Assembly: GCA_903772945.1 (NCBI GenBank) | Contig: CAICTM010000015.1 | Location: 62,001 to 126,000, forward strand | Direction: 5' to 3' | Origin: Seminavis robusta | Lineage: Eukaryota; Bacillariophyta; Bacillariophyceae; Naviculales; Naviculaceae | DNA: 64,000 nt | Shown: one piece after another, positions 1-8,894 of the stretch | How positions within the stretch are numbered: the first letter of the stretch is position 1 | Layout of the letters: the number at the start of each line of letters is the position of its first letter | Notes under the pieces: model-generated | The model's input: the letters and a program-made list of their open reading frames with translations, nothing else | Databases searched by the model: none | Told to the model about the DNA's origin: nothing | Position numbers and translations under genes: made by a program

Positions 1-313
1 TGCTCTGTATGGTTTGCCACATTTGTTTCACCACAATCGTTTCCTCGTCACTGAGGCGAACAATGCACCCGGAACAGAATTGGTTGTCATGAGATGGACT
101 CTCCTTCAGCAGATCTTTGGAATGCACAATAGGAAAGTGGATGTCCAAAGTGCCATTCGTGCTGTGAAGATCATCCAACGTGTGAGAAATTCGTTCATCG
201 ACCAGATCGTTGAAGTTGGCGTAGAATTGTCGAACAGGAGACAAGGAGAGCCCATTTGCCGGAGTGAGGACCAAGAAAGAGATTATTTGTAGCATCCATT
301 TTGATACCGACAT
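1..313 (-). CDS. 5' part of a secreted-protein gene (runs off left edge)
   Basis: On the minus strand an uninterrupted frame runs from an ATG at 311-313 to the window edge, giving 104 codons and no stop. The N-terminus (MSVSKWMLQIISFLVLTPAN) has the shape of a signal peptide: a short polar start, a hydrophobic core and a small-residue region near residues 18-20. The mature part begins around SPVRQFYANFNDLVDER and contains a CSGC pair near residue 80. I do not recognise the family. The frame is favoured over the plus-strand frame here because it carries a signal peptide and balanced composition. It faces away from TFIIS, so 314-578 would be a shared divergent promoter. The C-terminus lies outside the window. 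A chance open frame of this length is possible. Confidence 0.5.
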   Translation of the reverse strand, partial: MSVSKWMLQIISFLVLTPANGLSLSPVRQFYANFNDLVDERISHTLDDLHSTNGTLDIHFPIVHSKDLLKESPSHDNQFCSGCIVRLSDEETIVVKQMWQTIQS

Positions 314-578
314 TGCTGCACTCTCCCTGATAGACCTTCCTGCCTCGTACCTATCTCTGTCCCATCTTGACATCCCTTCCATGTCAAGATGGCTTCGACC
401 TTCCGATGGCCCGGAAGATCCAAGATCCAAGTGGCTTTCGTTAGGGTTAGAGCTTTAGGTTTGGCGAGCAGCGACCATGAGCTTCGACCAGAATTCTCCC
501 GTCTTCGAAAAGTAAAGCACTCATCGTAGTGGTCCTTGCGAGAAGTAGCAGTCCTTATTGATCATCTATCAACAAAAC
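314..578. promoter_or_regulatory. Putative divergent promoter region
   Basis: This 265-bp gap separates the left-edge gene (minus) from TFIIS (plus). No TATA box or clear operator was recognised. It is called regulatory only because two divergent starts flank it. Confidence 0.3.
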
Positions 579-1508
579 ATGAGCAAAGCAACCCTAGCAA
601 CGGTTCAGGGCATCAAGACGTCCCTTGAGAAGGAGGTAGCGAAAGGCGATGACATTTCGTCGGAGAGTGTCAAAGACATGTTGGATCAGTTGGACAAGTG
701 CAACATGACCATGGCCGTATTGACCAAATCCCTGATTGGGACGGTTGTCTCCAAATTGAAAAAGCACGACGATTTGGGCCCCCCTGCCAAGGCACTCGTC
801 AAAAAGTGGAAAAAGGTCGCGAAAGATGCCGAAGCCAACAAACAAGCCAAGAAGGCGGAACGTCGTTCGTCCAATAATAGTGCTGCTGCTGCTGCTGCGG
901 CTGCAGCTACAGATGATCAGCCTCTAGCCAATGCGGAAGAATGGGACGATCTTCTACCACAGCAAAAGATCATGTGTCAGAAACTACACAAATTCTTGCG
1001 CACGCACAAACCGGCGTTGGTCAAAGATGGAATTAACGAAGAAGCCGTCGACCATTTGCTCGTGTCGAGAGCGACCGAAATCGAAGCGGCCATGACGACC
1101 AAATTCAAAAACAACAGAGCTGGCTATGCGGAAAAGGCTCGCACCTTGTGTTTCAACTTGAAAAAGAATGCGCAGCTCGCGGAACAAGTAATCCTAGGAC
1201 AAATCGAAGCTGACAAACTCATCACCATGTCCTCCGAAGAAATGGCGTCTTCCGAAGCCCGCAAGGCACGGGAAGAGGAGGCCAAAAAGCTGGTCGATTC
1301 GAAACGTCTCGATTGGGACCAAGCCAATGAAGACAAAATCAATGAAATGTGCGGTATCAAGGGAGATCTTCTCAAGGCGTCTCTGTTCACTTGTGGACGT
1401 TGCAAGAGCGTCAAAACGACATCCACTCAAAAGCAAACGAGAAGTGCCGATGAACCCATGACGGTGTTTGTCCTGTGCTTGAATTGTGGTAAGCGCTGGA
1501 AGTGCTGA
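579..1508 (+). CDS. TFIIS: Transcription elongation factor TFIIS
   Basis: This is a 309-residue TFIIS, the factor that inserts a zinc ribbon into arrested RNA polymerase II and stimulates cleavage of the backtracked transcript in the nucleus. The C-terminal ribbon has C272/C275 (CGRCKS) and C300/C303 (CLNCGKRWKC). Between them is the family's hallmark RSADEPMT, whose acidic pair D291/E292 drives cleavage. Residues about 1-90 fit the LW (TFIIS N) domain, an alanine run follows at about 100-110, and about 125-230 fits the Pol II-binding central domain. The start is the ATG at 579; an in-frame TTG at 558 was not used. Length matches the family (about 300). It is intronless, and its 3' end converges on the next gene 215 bp away. 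Confidence 0.95.
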   Translation: MSKATLATVQGIKTSLEKEVAKGDDISSESVKDMLDQLDKCNMTMAVLTKSLIGTVVSKLKKHDDLGPPAKALVKKWKKVAKDAEANKQAKKAERRSSNNSAAAAAAAAATDDQPLANAEEWDDLLPQQKIMCQKLHKFLRTHKPALVKDGINEEAVDHLLVSRATEIEAAMTTKFKNNRAGYAEKARTLCFNLKKNAQLAEQVILGQIEADKLITMSSEEMASSEARKAREEEAKKLVDSKRLDWDQANEDKINEMCGIKGDLLKASLFTCGRCKSVKTTSTQKQTRSADEPMTVFVLCLNCGKRWKC

Positions 1509-1723
1509 ATGGCTACAATCTATTTATTCATTGGAGCTCCTTGAATGCAGAAGGAAAGAAACCGATTAAAGAAGGAACATAATTGGTGGGAAGAAGTATT
1601 ACCGTTCGATGGGTGTGTGCATGGATTGAGCACAACCAATTGTTTCACTAACTCTTTATTATTATTAAAAAATCTAGTACAGTACAGTGTATGATGATCT
1701 ATCTTTTAGTCAGGGTGCCTTCT

Positions 1724-3037
1724 CTAGACCATATAAAGTTCCCGTCGTCCATGTTCTTCCTTTTTGGTAATCTTGCGAGATTGATGCTTGTACGGCGCAG
1801 GGAGATTGGCGACGTAGTTGTCAAAGTTCTCCATATCCTGAACACTCAGACGACCCGAAGTGTCCATGCTCAGACGACCCGAATTGTCCATGGCATTGTC
1901 CTCCGCTTCCGAGTCGGTATATTCCATGGGAGATGGCTGTCTGCTGCGCCACTTTTGGCGGCTGCTAACTTGTTCTTCCTGTTGGCTATTGTTGTCCTCA
2001 AAGACGTCCACATCACGTCCGATACTAATGTCATCGACATTCTCAATTGTATAGCGTCGTTTGGGTGGTAGTGGTGGGTTGTCGTCGGTGCTCGTCGTGT
2101 CGAATTCACAGCTGTTCCCATCCGAGCTCATGCTAAAACTCCATCCGAGAAAGCTATTGAAGAGGTAGCCACCGTTCTCCTCCTCGGATGGCGGAACCAC
2201 TGTGGCGGGCGATCCGTTCTTGGGTGGTGGCGGTGGTGGTGCCGACTCCCGCAAGGTATAGATTGACTGTTCATCGACGGATTCCTCGGGTCGATTGTCA
2301 TGCTGGTTGTCGCCCTTGGCTTCATCACTTGGTCCCTTGTGCCCATCCATCGAATAAGGGGTGGACGAGCTGTCCCTCCATTTCTGGTAGACTCGAACGG
2401 CAACCAAAAGCGCCACAACCGCAAACACCACCGAGATGGAGACCGCCACCGTGACAATGTTGCTGCTGGAATTATTGGCTCCTTCATTTTCTACTGACTC
2501 CCGCGACACCAGTAAAGGTTTCGTCTGTCGAAGAAACTCTTGATTTCGTGAATGGATGGCAGTTTCGACAATTCCCGTGAAGTTGAAACTGTCGCTATTG
2601 AAGGAATCATTCTCGGCAATGACGACACCTTCAACCCGCAGCATCACCCAAAGAACACTCGGGGAGACGGAAAGATCCAGAGTCTGTCCAATAATGGACA
2701 CGGACAAGATACCCAGCGCTCCAATGTCTGCCATTACTTCGCCCGGTAGGTTGGTTGGGATGTTTCGGGTGATAAAGGACTGAGCTGTGTCTGTCAACGT
2801 GTCTGCATTGATCTGGGTCATGTAGTTCTCCGCTTCCCAGTTTAAGTGAATGTCAGCGGTGTACTCCGTACGAATCGTACTGATAAGATGTCGATGGCGG
2901 ACGTGTCGTTGCTGCTGCTCGCCGTCAACTGCGCTTCGCTCAGGCTCAACTCGAAGGTTGGGAACCGGCTGGGCGCGGACCATGACGGCATGGATGCCAA
3001 CCATTGCCGAGAAAATGGTAGTAGAGAGAAACTTCAT
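1724..3037 (-). CDS. Type I single-pass membrane protein, unknown family
   Basis: This protein of 437 residues (from ATG 3037) starts with a signal peptide (MKFLSTTIFSAMVGIHAVMV, followed by RAQP). The lumenal or extracellular part of about 170 residues has N-glycosylation sequons (NDS, NFT, NSSS). One membrane segment follows (IVTVAVSISVVFAVVALLVA, about residues 194-214), then a basic stop-transfer (RVYQKW). The cytoplasmic tail is long, acidic and proline-rich, with a PPPPPP run, PPLPPKRR, and a tandem DNSGRLSM/DTSGRLSV pair that resembles phosphorylation sites. An upstream in-frame ATG at 3181 would bury the signal peptide under 48 residues, so 3037 is preferred. The architecture (signal, ectodomain, TM, proline-rich tail) suggests a receptor or adhesion-like surface protein, but no known domain was identified. 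Confidence 0.8.
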   Translation of the reverse strand: MKFLSTTIFSAMVGIHAVMVRAQPVPNLRVEPERSAVDGEQQQRHVRHRHLISTIRTEYTADIHLNWEAENYMTQINADTLTDTAQSFITRNIPTNLPGEVMADIGALGILSVSIIGQTLDLSVSPSVLWVMLRVEGVVIAENDSFNSDSFNFTGIVETAIHSRNQEFLRQTKPLLVSRESVENEGANNSSSNIVTVAVSISVVFAVVALLVAVRVYQKWRDSSSTPYSMDGHKGPSDEAKGDNQHDNRPEESVDEQSIYTLRESAPPPPPPKNGSPATVVPPSEEENGGYLFNSFLGWSFSMSSDGNSCEFDTTSTDDNPPLPPKRRYTIENVDDISIGRDVDVFEDNNSQQEEQVSSRQKWRSRQPSPMEYTDSEAEDNAMDNSGRLSMDTSGRLSVQDMENFDNYVANLPAPYKHQSRKITKKEEHGRRELYMV

Positions 3038-3800
3038 TAGCGAGAATGACGATATGATGATTGTTTCAATGATCGAATTTAATGAGAGACGGAGACCATT
3101 GGTCACTTTGATACCCGCGCTTTGCTGGCTTGATGCTTTTCGAAGGAGAAAACTACGATAGCACATGTCGTCGTTGTTCATTCTTGTGGTTTGAAATCAG
3201 TCGAATTTTGTGAGGCGCGTCTCAGCAGTGTCTCAGCCCGCCGAGGTGCAAGCGAAAAGGTAGGTACGATCCCGTACAGTACCGACACGTACCGATGCAA
3301 AAAATGGATTGAAGTGATTGCGTGTATGTGGTTCATCTAGCTAGCTACATGTACAATATATGCACATGGCATACACATTTTGCAAACTGGTTTCAACTAG
3401 GGACGGCGGCTGAGCGGGAGCGATATTTCCCGCTCAATGAATGGACGACGATATCATGATGCCGGTAAAGCCACCTACCGGTAGCCACAGGTGCAGCTGC
3501 TGATATCCTCCGCAAATTAGGCATCATTGTGGTGCGATGCCACGTTCTGTTCTTCGCAAGAGCTATTGTCAGAAACTCTACCGGTACCCTAGAACTGCCG
3601 AGCCAATCATTCGAGAGTGAGGCAACAATCAGAATTCATGGCAGGTCGGGTTGTTTCTATCTTAGCATTCCCACTATTTGCTGCATTTGATAGGGTGACG
3701 AGTCGAGTTTGTCACTGAGTTGAGACTGTCCAGAGTCCTACTTGCTTGGTTACGACTGTACCTATTAGAAAATATAGGTACGGTAGTGGCATCGTTAGCT
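3038..3800. other. Intergenic, no gene seen
   Basis: This stretch holds the 5' flank of the membrane-protein gene. It contains short palindromic strings (CTAGCTAGC near 3338, CCGGTA repeats near 3470 and 3585) but no supported coding frame. Confidence 0.5.
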
Positions 3801-4171
3801 GGAAAGTCCCGCAAAAACTGAGTGTTTGCGATACTCTTTAATTAAACAGCTTGATTGTTGAATAAATCCAATAAGTGTTGAAAAAGTGTTCATTAAAGTG
3901 TTGAAGAACTGTTGATTTAAAGTTGATTCCGTTTCAACAACTGTTGGATTTACTGTTGCATTTTTGTACATTATTTTCAACACTTTTACGGTAATTATCT
4001 ACTAATCAATTCAACATCTGTTGAATTCAGTGTTAAACCATATTCAACAGTGTTGAAAAAGTGTTGAAAAAGGGTTTAAATAAGTGCTGAACAACTGTTT
4101 AACAAAAGTCAACACTGTTGAACTTAGATTCAACACTTTTACAGATCCTTTCAGCGATTCCGGGACTTTCC
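3801..4171. mobile_element. Candidate MITE (371 bp, 11-bp terminal inverted repeats)
   Basis: The segment opens with GGAAAGTCCCG (3801-3811) and closes with its exact reverse complement CGGGACTTTCC (4161-4171). The interior is AT-rich and packed with GTGTTGAA and its reverse complement TTCAACAC. These form nested palindromes such as TTCAACATCTGTTGAA (about 4010-4025) and TTCAACAGTGTTGAA (about 4043-4057). The two halves read as rough inverted copies of one another, so the single strand could fold into a long imperfect hairpin. There is no coding capacity. These are traits of a non-autonomous DNA element (MITE). No convincing target-site duplication was found, so the exact ends and family are unknown. 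Confidence 0.5.
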
Positions 4172-4828
4172 TGAACTTTACCGGAATGAACCTGGTGCTT
4201 GATGCCGATACCGATTCCGATACGGCACCGATGCCAAGCATGATGTGGATAGCTTGGGATTTTCTATGGTACAGTCGTAGTTTTCCATTGAAAGGTACGG
4301 TGCTGGTCGAGGGTATATTTACAGATTCCATGGTGGAGTTTTAATCGCGGATCACCTCCTGACACTTTATGATTGTTATGGGCCGGGGGTTCTGTTCTCC
4401 TTCGCGAATGCTTCACGCTTGACACAAAAGCAATCACATTTTCCCTCGAAACGGTGTCTGAATGAAACATCCAATGACAGAGCAAATCGCAGCCTCCAGT
4501 CCTTCAAAACGCTCCAATCGTATCGTTGTAGGCCTAGCCTCTTGCCGTTCGGAGTTGAGGTGAGTTCGCCTCTTTGATCGATGCTGGCTTCAACAATAGG
4601 ATCAAGTATCAAACCCACATCACCAATCCTTGATGTTGCAATCAAGACACGCGTCAACTTTCCTAAACCCGGAACCATGATGGCATCTTGTCGTCTCAAG
4701 GTTGTGTCAAGAGGATCTGCTTTCGTTTGAGCTTCCAATAACATGAGTATCCAATCTGAACTGTCATAAAAACAAAAATAGAGCAACACCAGCTGTACGA
4801 CATCGAAAAAAACCTGAACTCTGCCACA
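4172..4828. other. 5' flank of the Rh gene, no supported gene
   Basis: A 154-codon open frame exists on the minus strand (4376-4840), but it overlaps the Rh start, has no recognisable domain and is treated as chance. Otherwise this is the likely promoter and 5' UTR of the Rh gene. Confidence 0.35.
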
Positions 4829-6166
4829 ATGCTCATGCAAAACGAAAGGCTCCCGTGGATTCTTGGGTGTCTGCAGGTCCTTCTCTTAGCCCTCATATTT
4901 GGTTGCACCACCTACCAAGATGATATTGCCAGTGGATACTCTCTGGGCGAGTACGCGATCTTCCGCGATATTTTGGTGATGCTCTTGATCGGTTTCGGAT
5001 TTTTGATGTCATTTCTCCATAAATACGGTCTCGGAGCGGTTGGTTTCACTCTCATGCTCACGGCTTTGTCCATGCAGCTCAATATCTTAGTCGAACTCCT
5101 TTGCCGATACATGAACGAACCATCCCACGTTGAATTTCCCCATCCCATCCACCTCACCACCCTGGTGGATGCCGAGTTTGCTGCTGCGACCCTTCTCATT
5201 TCGTTTGGCGCTATCATCGGCCGCGCCTCTCCCCTTCAGCTCATCGTGATGACACTAATGCAGTCCTTCTTCTATGCTCTCAATAAGGTAGTGATTGTGT
5301 TGGGAGCTTGGAAAGCTGAGGACGTCGGGGGCACCATCACCATTCACATGATGGGTGCATACTTCGGCATGGGGGTGTCTCGCGTTCTGGGCGAACCAAA
5401 AGGCCGCTCCAAGGTCAACGCCGACTCAAGTGCCGTCTCAGATGTTATGGGCCTAATTGGAACCACGATCCTTTGGGTCTATTGGCCGAGCTTTGTGGGA
5501 GCAACCGAGACTGCGAACCCCGCAACAGAACATCTTTGCATCATGCACACTGTTTTGGCTTTGTTGGGATCAACTGTTGCAACGTTCTGCTTCAGTTCTC
5601 GTTGGACCCAAGGAAACAAGTTTGATCCTGTCCACGTAGCCAATGCTACCCTTGCTGGCGGAGTGGCCATCGGGGCTTCTGCACGCCTTGAAATGACTCC
5701 CGGTGGAGCTCTGTTGTTGGGGATATTGGCAGGCGGCCTTTCCACATTCGGATATGCCTATGGCACCCCCTTTTGCGAAGACTATCTCAAGATGTTTGAT
5801 ACTTGTGGCGTACACAACCTCCATGGGTTACCTAGTGTCTTGGGAGGTCTGGCCAGTGCGATCTTTGTTGCCATTGATGACGACGCTGAATTCCTCCACA
5901 ATGATGGCATTCCCCAGCCAGTTCGCCAGATCCTCGCAGTTCTCACCACTATAGCCCTCGCAGTTTCGTCTGGATTTCTCACGGGTATTGCTATGAAGTT
6001 CGCAACTTTGGGCGAAGCTTCTTTCGTCGAGGAGTACAATGACGCCATGTGGTGGGAAGGTTGCTACATGCAAGCCATGCCACAGGACGAACTCGATCTA
6101 TCTGCCAAATCCAAGGCGAGCATCTCCCCGATAGTGATTGTGGCGGAAGAAGAAGCTGATGCCTAG
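4829..6166 (+). CDS. Rh-type ammonium/CO2 channel (Rhesus glycoprotein family)
   Basis: This 445-residue polytopic membrane protein belongs to the Rh branch of the Amt/Mep/Rh superfamily, which conducts NH3 (and possibly CO2) through a hydrophobic pore. Family-typical stretches are in order: GFGFLMSFLHKYGLGAVGF (about 55-73), DAEFAAATLLISFGAIIG, TIHMMGAYFG (about 171-180), DPVHVANATLAGGVAIG and DTCGVHNLHGLPSVLGG (about 324-340). The pore twin histidines are visible as H173 and H332, 159 residues apart, the same spacing as H185/H344 of human RhCG. About 11-12 membrane segments are expected and length is normal. The start is ATG 4829; the gene is intronless. A plain AMT-type transporter is less likely because the Rh signatures dominate. 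Confidence 0.93.
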   Translation: MLMQNERLPWILGCLQVLLLALIFGCTTYQDDIASGYSLGEYAIFRDILVMLLIGFGFLMSFLHKYGLGAVGFTLMLTALSMQLNILVELLCRYMNEPSHVEFPHPIHLTTLVDAEFAAATLLISFGAIIGRASPLQLIVMTLMQSFFYALNKVVIVLGAWKAEDVGGTITIHMMGAYFGMGVSRVLGEPKGRSKVNADSSAVSDVMGLIGTTILWVYWPSFVGATETANPATEHLCIMHTVLALLGSTVATFCFSSRWTQGNKFDPVHVANATLAGGVAIGASARLEMTPGGALLLGILAGGLSTFGYAYGTPFCEDYLKMFDTCGVHNLHGLPSVLGGLASAIFVAIDDDAEFLHNDGIPQPVRQILAVLTTIALAVSSGFLTGIAMKFATLGEASFVEEYNDAMWWEGCYMQAMPQDELDLSAKSKASISPIVIVAEEEADA

Positions 6167-6807
6167 TGGGTGAGATGATTGAATCAGAGTACCCAAACGA
6201 CGCGATACTTGTGGCACACATCATAGAGAAGCTTCTAGGTACAAGAAAGCAAGGGCAGAAATACATCATATCGAAGAACTTATTACATACACATATCATA
6301 AAGAAGCATACTATAAAGAACATCAGACAAAGTTTCAACTCAAACGTTACATGTACAGTTCAAACCCTTCGAAATCGACAGCTTGCACGGTACGATAGTA
6401 CAAGAACTCCTCACTAACACTTCTTGCGATATCGAGTTCATGTTGAGCTCACTGGTATCGTACTCCGGAAAAGAGACAAGACAGCGACTATACCTACCCA
6501 GTTACTGGTAGCTACCTCACTTTCCTCTCCCGGTCTTCTGGGCTGACCTAGCTCCACTCTGGCTGAGTAGCATGTTTCCCAGACAGAGCAGTGCAACCAA
6601 AGAGCTAGCGTAGCTGGGGTAGCATAGCCAACATTCCTCCCTTTCGTGACTGAGGACTTGTCATCGTGACTGAGCGAAGAAGTATTCCAAAACGTTCGAG
6701 GAAACGGCGAAACCTGCTGATGTGCTACATGTAATAACCACGAGAAACTTGCTTGGCTTCATTTTCCCACACCTCCCTCCTGCATTGTTATTCTATACTC
6801 GTTGACC
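6167..6807. other. Intergenic, no gene seen
   Basis: This is the 3' flank of the Rh gene and the promoter region of the MATE gene. An 83-codon frame at 6166-6417 has no recognisable features. No repeat or RNA gene was identified. Confidence 0.4.
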
Positions 6808-8307
6808 ATGTGTCCTCACGAAGCTGAGAAAGCTGTAGTAGGAGAGACTACGCGTCTCCTGGACTCCGTACCAGGCGACGAAGAGCTGGCCGAGAGAGAC
6901 TGGTCATCATCGGCAAAACGCACCTCTGCTTGGAAAGAGGAGTTGTCGGCCTTGATCGAACTCAGTGTCCCCGTGATCGGCACTTATCTGCTGGAAATGT
7001 TTCCAGGAATCACATCGATAATCCTTGTTGGTCACATCCACCACGAACAGACAGAAGAGTTCATTGATGCCACAGCTTTGGCAGTCATGTTTAGAAATTG
7101 TGTTGCCATCTCAGTCGGAGTTGGACTGACTTCTGCCTTGGATACCCTCTGTTCACAGGCATACGGAGCCAACGAGACCCATCGCATGGGAACATATCTT
7201 CAAACAGGAGTCTTGGTACTATCAGCTTTTACGGTCCTTGTTGCAGTACTGTTCTACTTTTGCGAGGAAATTCTAATAGCCCTCGGGCAACCAGAAGAGG
7301 TTGCCAAAATGACGGGTACATTTAGTAGGATCTTGCTGCCCGGGATTCCCGCACTCTACCTTTATGAGCTGCTTCGCAAAGTACTACAGGCTCAGAATGT
7401 GGCCAATCCAATGCTGATTGTATCCATTGCGGCAAACGTGGTCAATGTTGTCCTGGGATATTTTCTTGTGTTCCACACGGCGTGGGGGTGGCTTGGGGCA
7501 GCCGTGGCAAGAACGGCCTCGGACATGACCTTCTTCTTACTGCTTTTGCCTTACACAGTTGGAAGTGGTCTATCAACCACTTTCTGGACAGGAATCCACT
7601 GGAAGGAAGCTGTAGAAGGTATCACCCAATTCCTGACGCTCGGGATCCCAGGCATGCTTCAGGTGTGCTTTGAGTGGTGGGCGTTTGAAGTGCTGGCCTT
7701 GATCTGTGGCCTGCTACCCAATGCAGTTGTATCAATTGGAGCCAACGCTGTTGTTCTCAATATTGCTTCGATGGCTTTCATGCCCTATTATGGCCTCTCG
7801 GTTGGCTGTAATGTTCGCGTGGGAAATGCGCTGGGAGCCAGCGATCCGGAACGAGCAAAGTTGGCAGCATATCTTTCATTAGGACTTGCTGCAGCCACTG
7901 CCGTGGTGTGCGCAACCTTGCTTCTTACCTTTCGAAAGAGTATTCCTCGGTGGTTGACGCACGATGAGGAAATCAACCAGTTGTCGGCAGAACTATTGAT
8001 CGTTGTCGCCGTCTTCCAGCTTCCAGATGCAATCAACGGGACTGTGCAAGGCATCTTTCGAGGAAGTGGACGGCAGGCTCTTGGTGCCCAACTGAACTTT
8101 GTGGCATATTACCTGCTGGGACTCCCTTTTGCTTTTCTCCTCGCCTTCTGGCTCCACCAAGGCGTAGCAGGTCTCTGGGAAGGCATGACGGTAGGGTTGT
8201 TGCTCGTGGCAGTCGTTGGAACCATTCTCGTTAAAAGAAGCGATTGGGTGTTGCTCGCCAAGCAAGCAACAGAACGCATCGAGGAGGAGGGTCTCCAAAA
8301 AGACTAG
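6808..8307 (+). CDS. MATE family multidrug/toxin exporter
   Basis: This 499-residue MATE transporter would export organic cations or xenobiotics in exchange for protons or sodium. It fits the eukaryotic MATE pattern in two six-helix halves. The first has VPVIGTYLLEMFPGITSIIL, then GLTSALDTLCSQAYGANETH (the family's DT-SQA-GA signature) and LYELLRKVLQAQN. The second half carries WWAFEVLALICGLLP and GNALGASDPERAKLA (the RVGNxLGA signature), then GTVQGIFRGSGRQ. About 12 membrane segments are visible and there is a polar cytoplasmic N-terminus of about 45 residues. The start is ATG 6808; a TTG two codons upstream is not needed. It is intronless and normal in length. The substrate cannot be told from sequence. 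Confidence 0.93.
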   Translation: MCPHEAEKAVVGETTRLLDSVPGDEELAERDWSSSAKRTSAWKEELSALIELSVPVIGTYLLEMFPGITSIILVGHIHHEQTEEFIDATALAVMFRNCVAISVGVGLTSALDTLCSQAYGANETHRMGTYLQTGVLVLSAFTVLVAVLFYFCEEILIALGQPEEVAKMTGTFSRILLPGIPALYLYELLRKVLQAQNVANPMLIVSIAANVVNVVLGYFLVFHTAWGWLGAAVARTASDMTFFLLLLPYTVGSGLSTTFWTGIHWKEAVEGITQFLTLGIPGMLQVCFEWWAFEVLALICGLLPNAVVSIGANAVVLNIASMAFMPYYGLSVGCNVRVGNALGASDPERAKLAAYLSLGLAAATAVVCATLLLTFRKSIPRWLTHDEEINQLSAELLIVVAVFQLPDAINGTVQGIFRGSGRQALGAQLNFVAYYLLGLPFAFLLAFWLHQGVAGLWEGMTVGLLLVAVVGTILVKRSDWVLLAKQATERIEEEGLQKD

Positions 8308-8894
8308 CTGAGCGTCCTCTAGACTCTAGCTAATGGTAGAAGCTACCCAATAGAATCATAGAAATGCAGCTGTTCTATGCCATCCAAACCAGGATGGTTG
8401 GAGATCGCAAAGAGACTGGCAGCACTTTGGCCCTCGGGTTGGTCCCAGTTGGTCCCCCTTGATCCTCACGGTACATATTCCTGAATTGTGCCTTGTGTTT
8501 TCCTGAGCCCGGCCATTGCGTGCTTCCCTGGCTAGCTAGATAGCTTCCCTACTCTAGAGACCTCCTTTTACATGCATTACTTGGGTGTCTCGCAGTTGGC
8601 TCAACTAGAATCCAACAAGCGCCATAGATCGGGAAGTCCTGTCACTTGTGTAGCGGAAGATTATTATCAATGACGTGGATGGTGTCATCGTAAGATTGAT
8701 TTTCGATTGATTGATCATTCGATTCTGATTCGATTCGATTCGATTCATCATTCGAGATGCAGCTGGCCGAAAGAGCTGGCTTTGGGGCTTCACCACATTC
8801 AAGTCCAAAACTGATGGCATATGCCATCCTTGTTTTGACATGGCAGCTTTGTTCTGGACCGAATCATTTGTCATCCTTATTCTACCCATAATCA
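8308..8894. other. Intergenic, no gene seen
   Basis: This is the 3' flank of the MATE gene and the promoter region of the asparaginase gene. A short GATTCGATTC-like reiteration lies around 8712-8750. A GCTAGCTAGA string is at 8531-8540. No coding frame is supported. Confidence 0.4.

Noticed and set aside
4376-4840. 154-codon minus-strand frame upstream of the Rh gene
   Set aside because: It overlaps the Rh start codon, has no domain and sits where the promoter should be.
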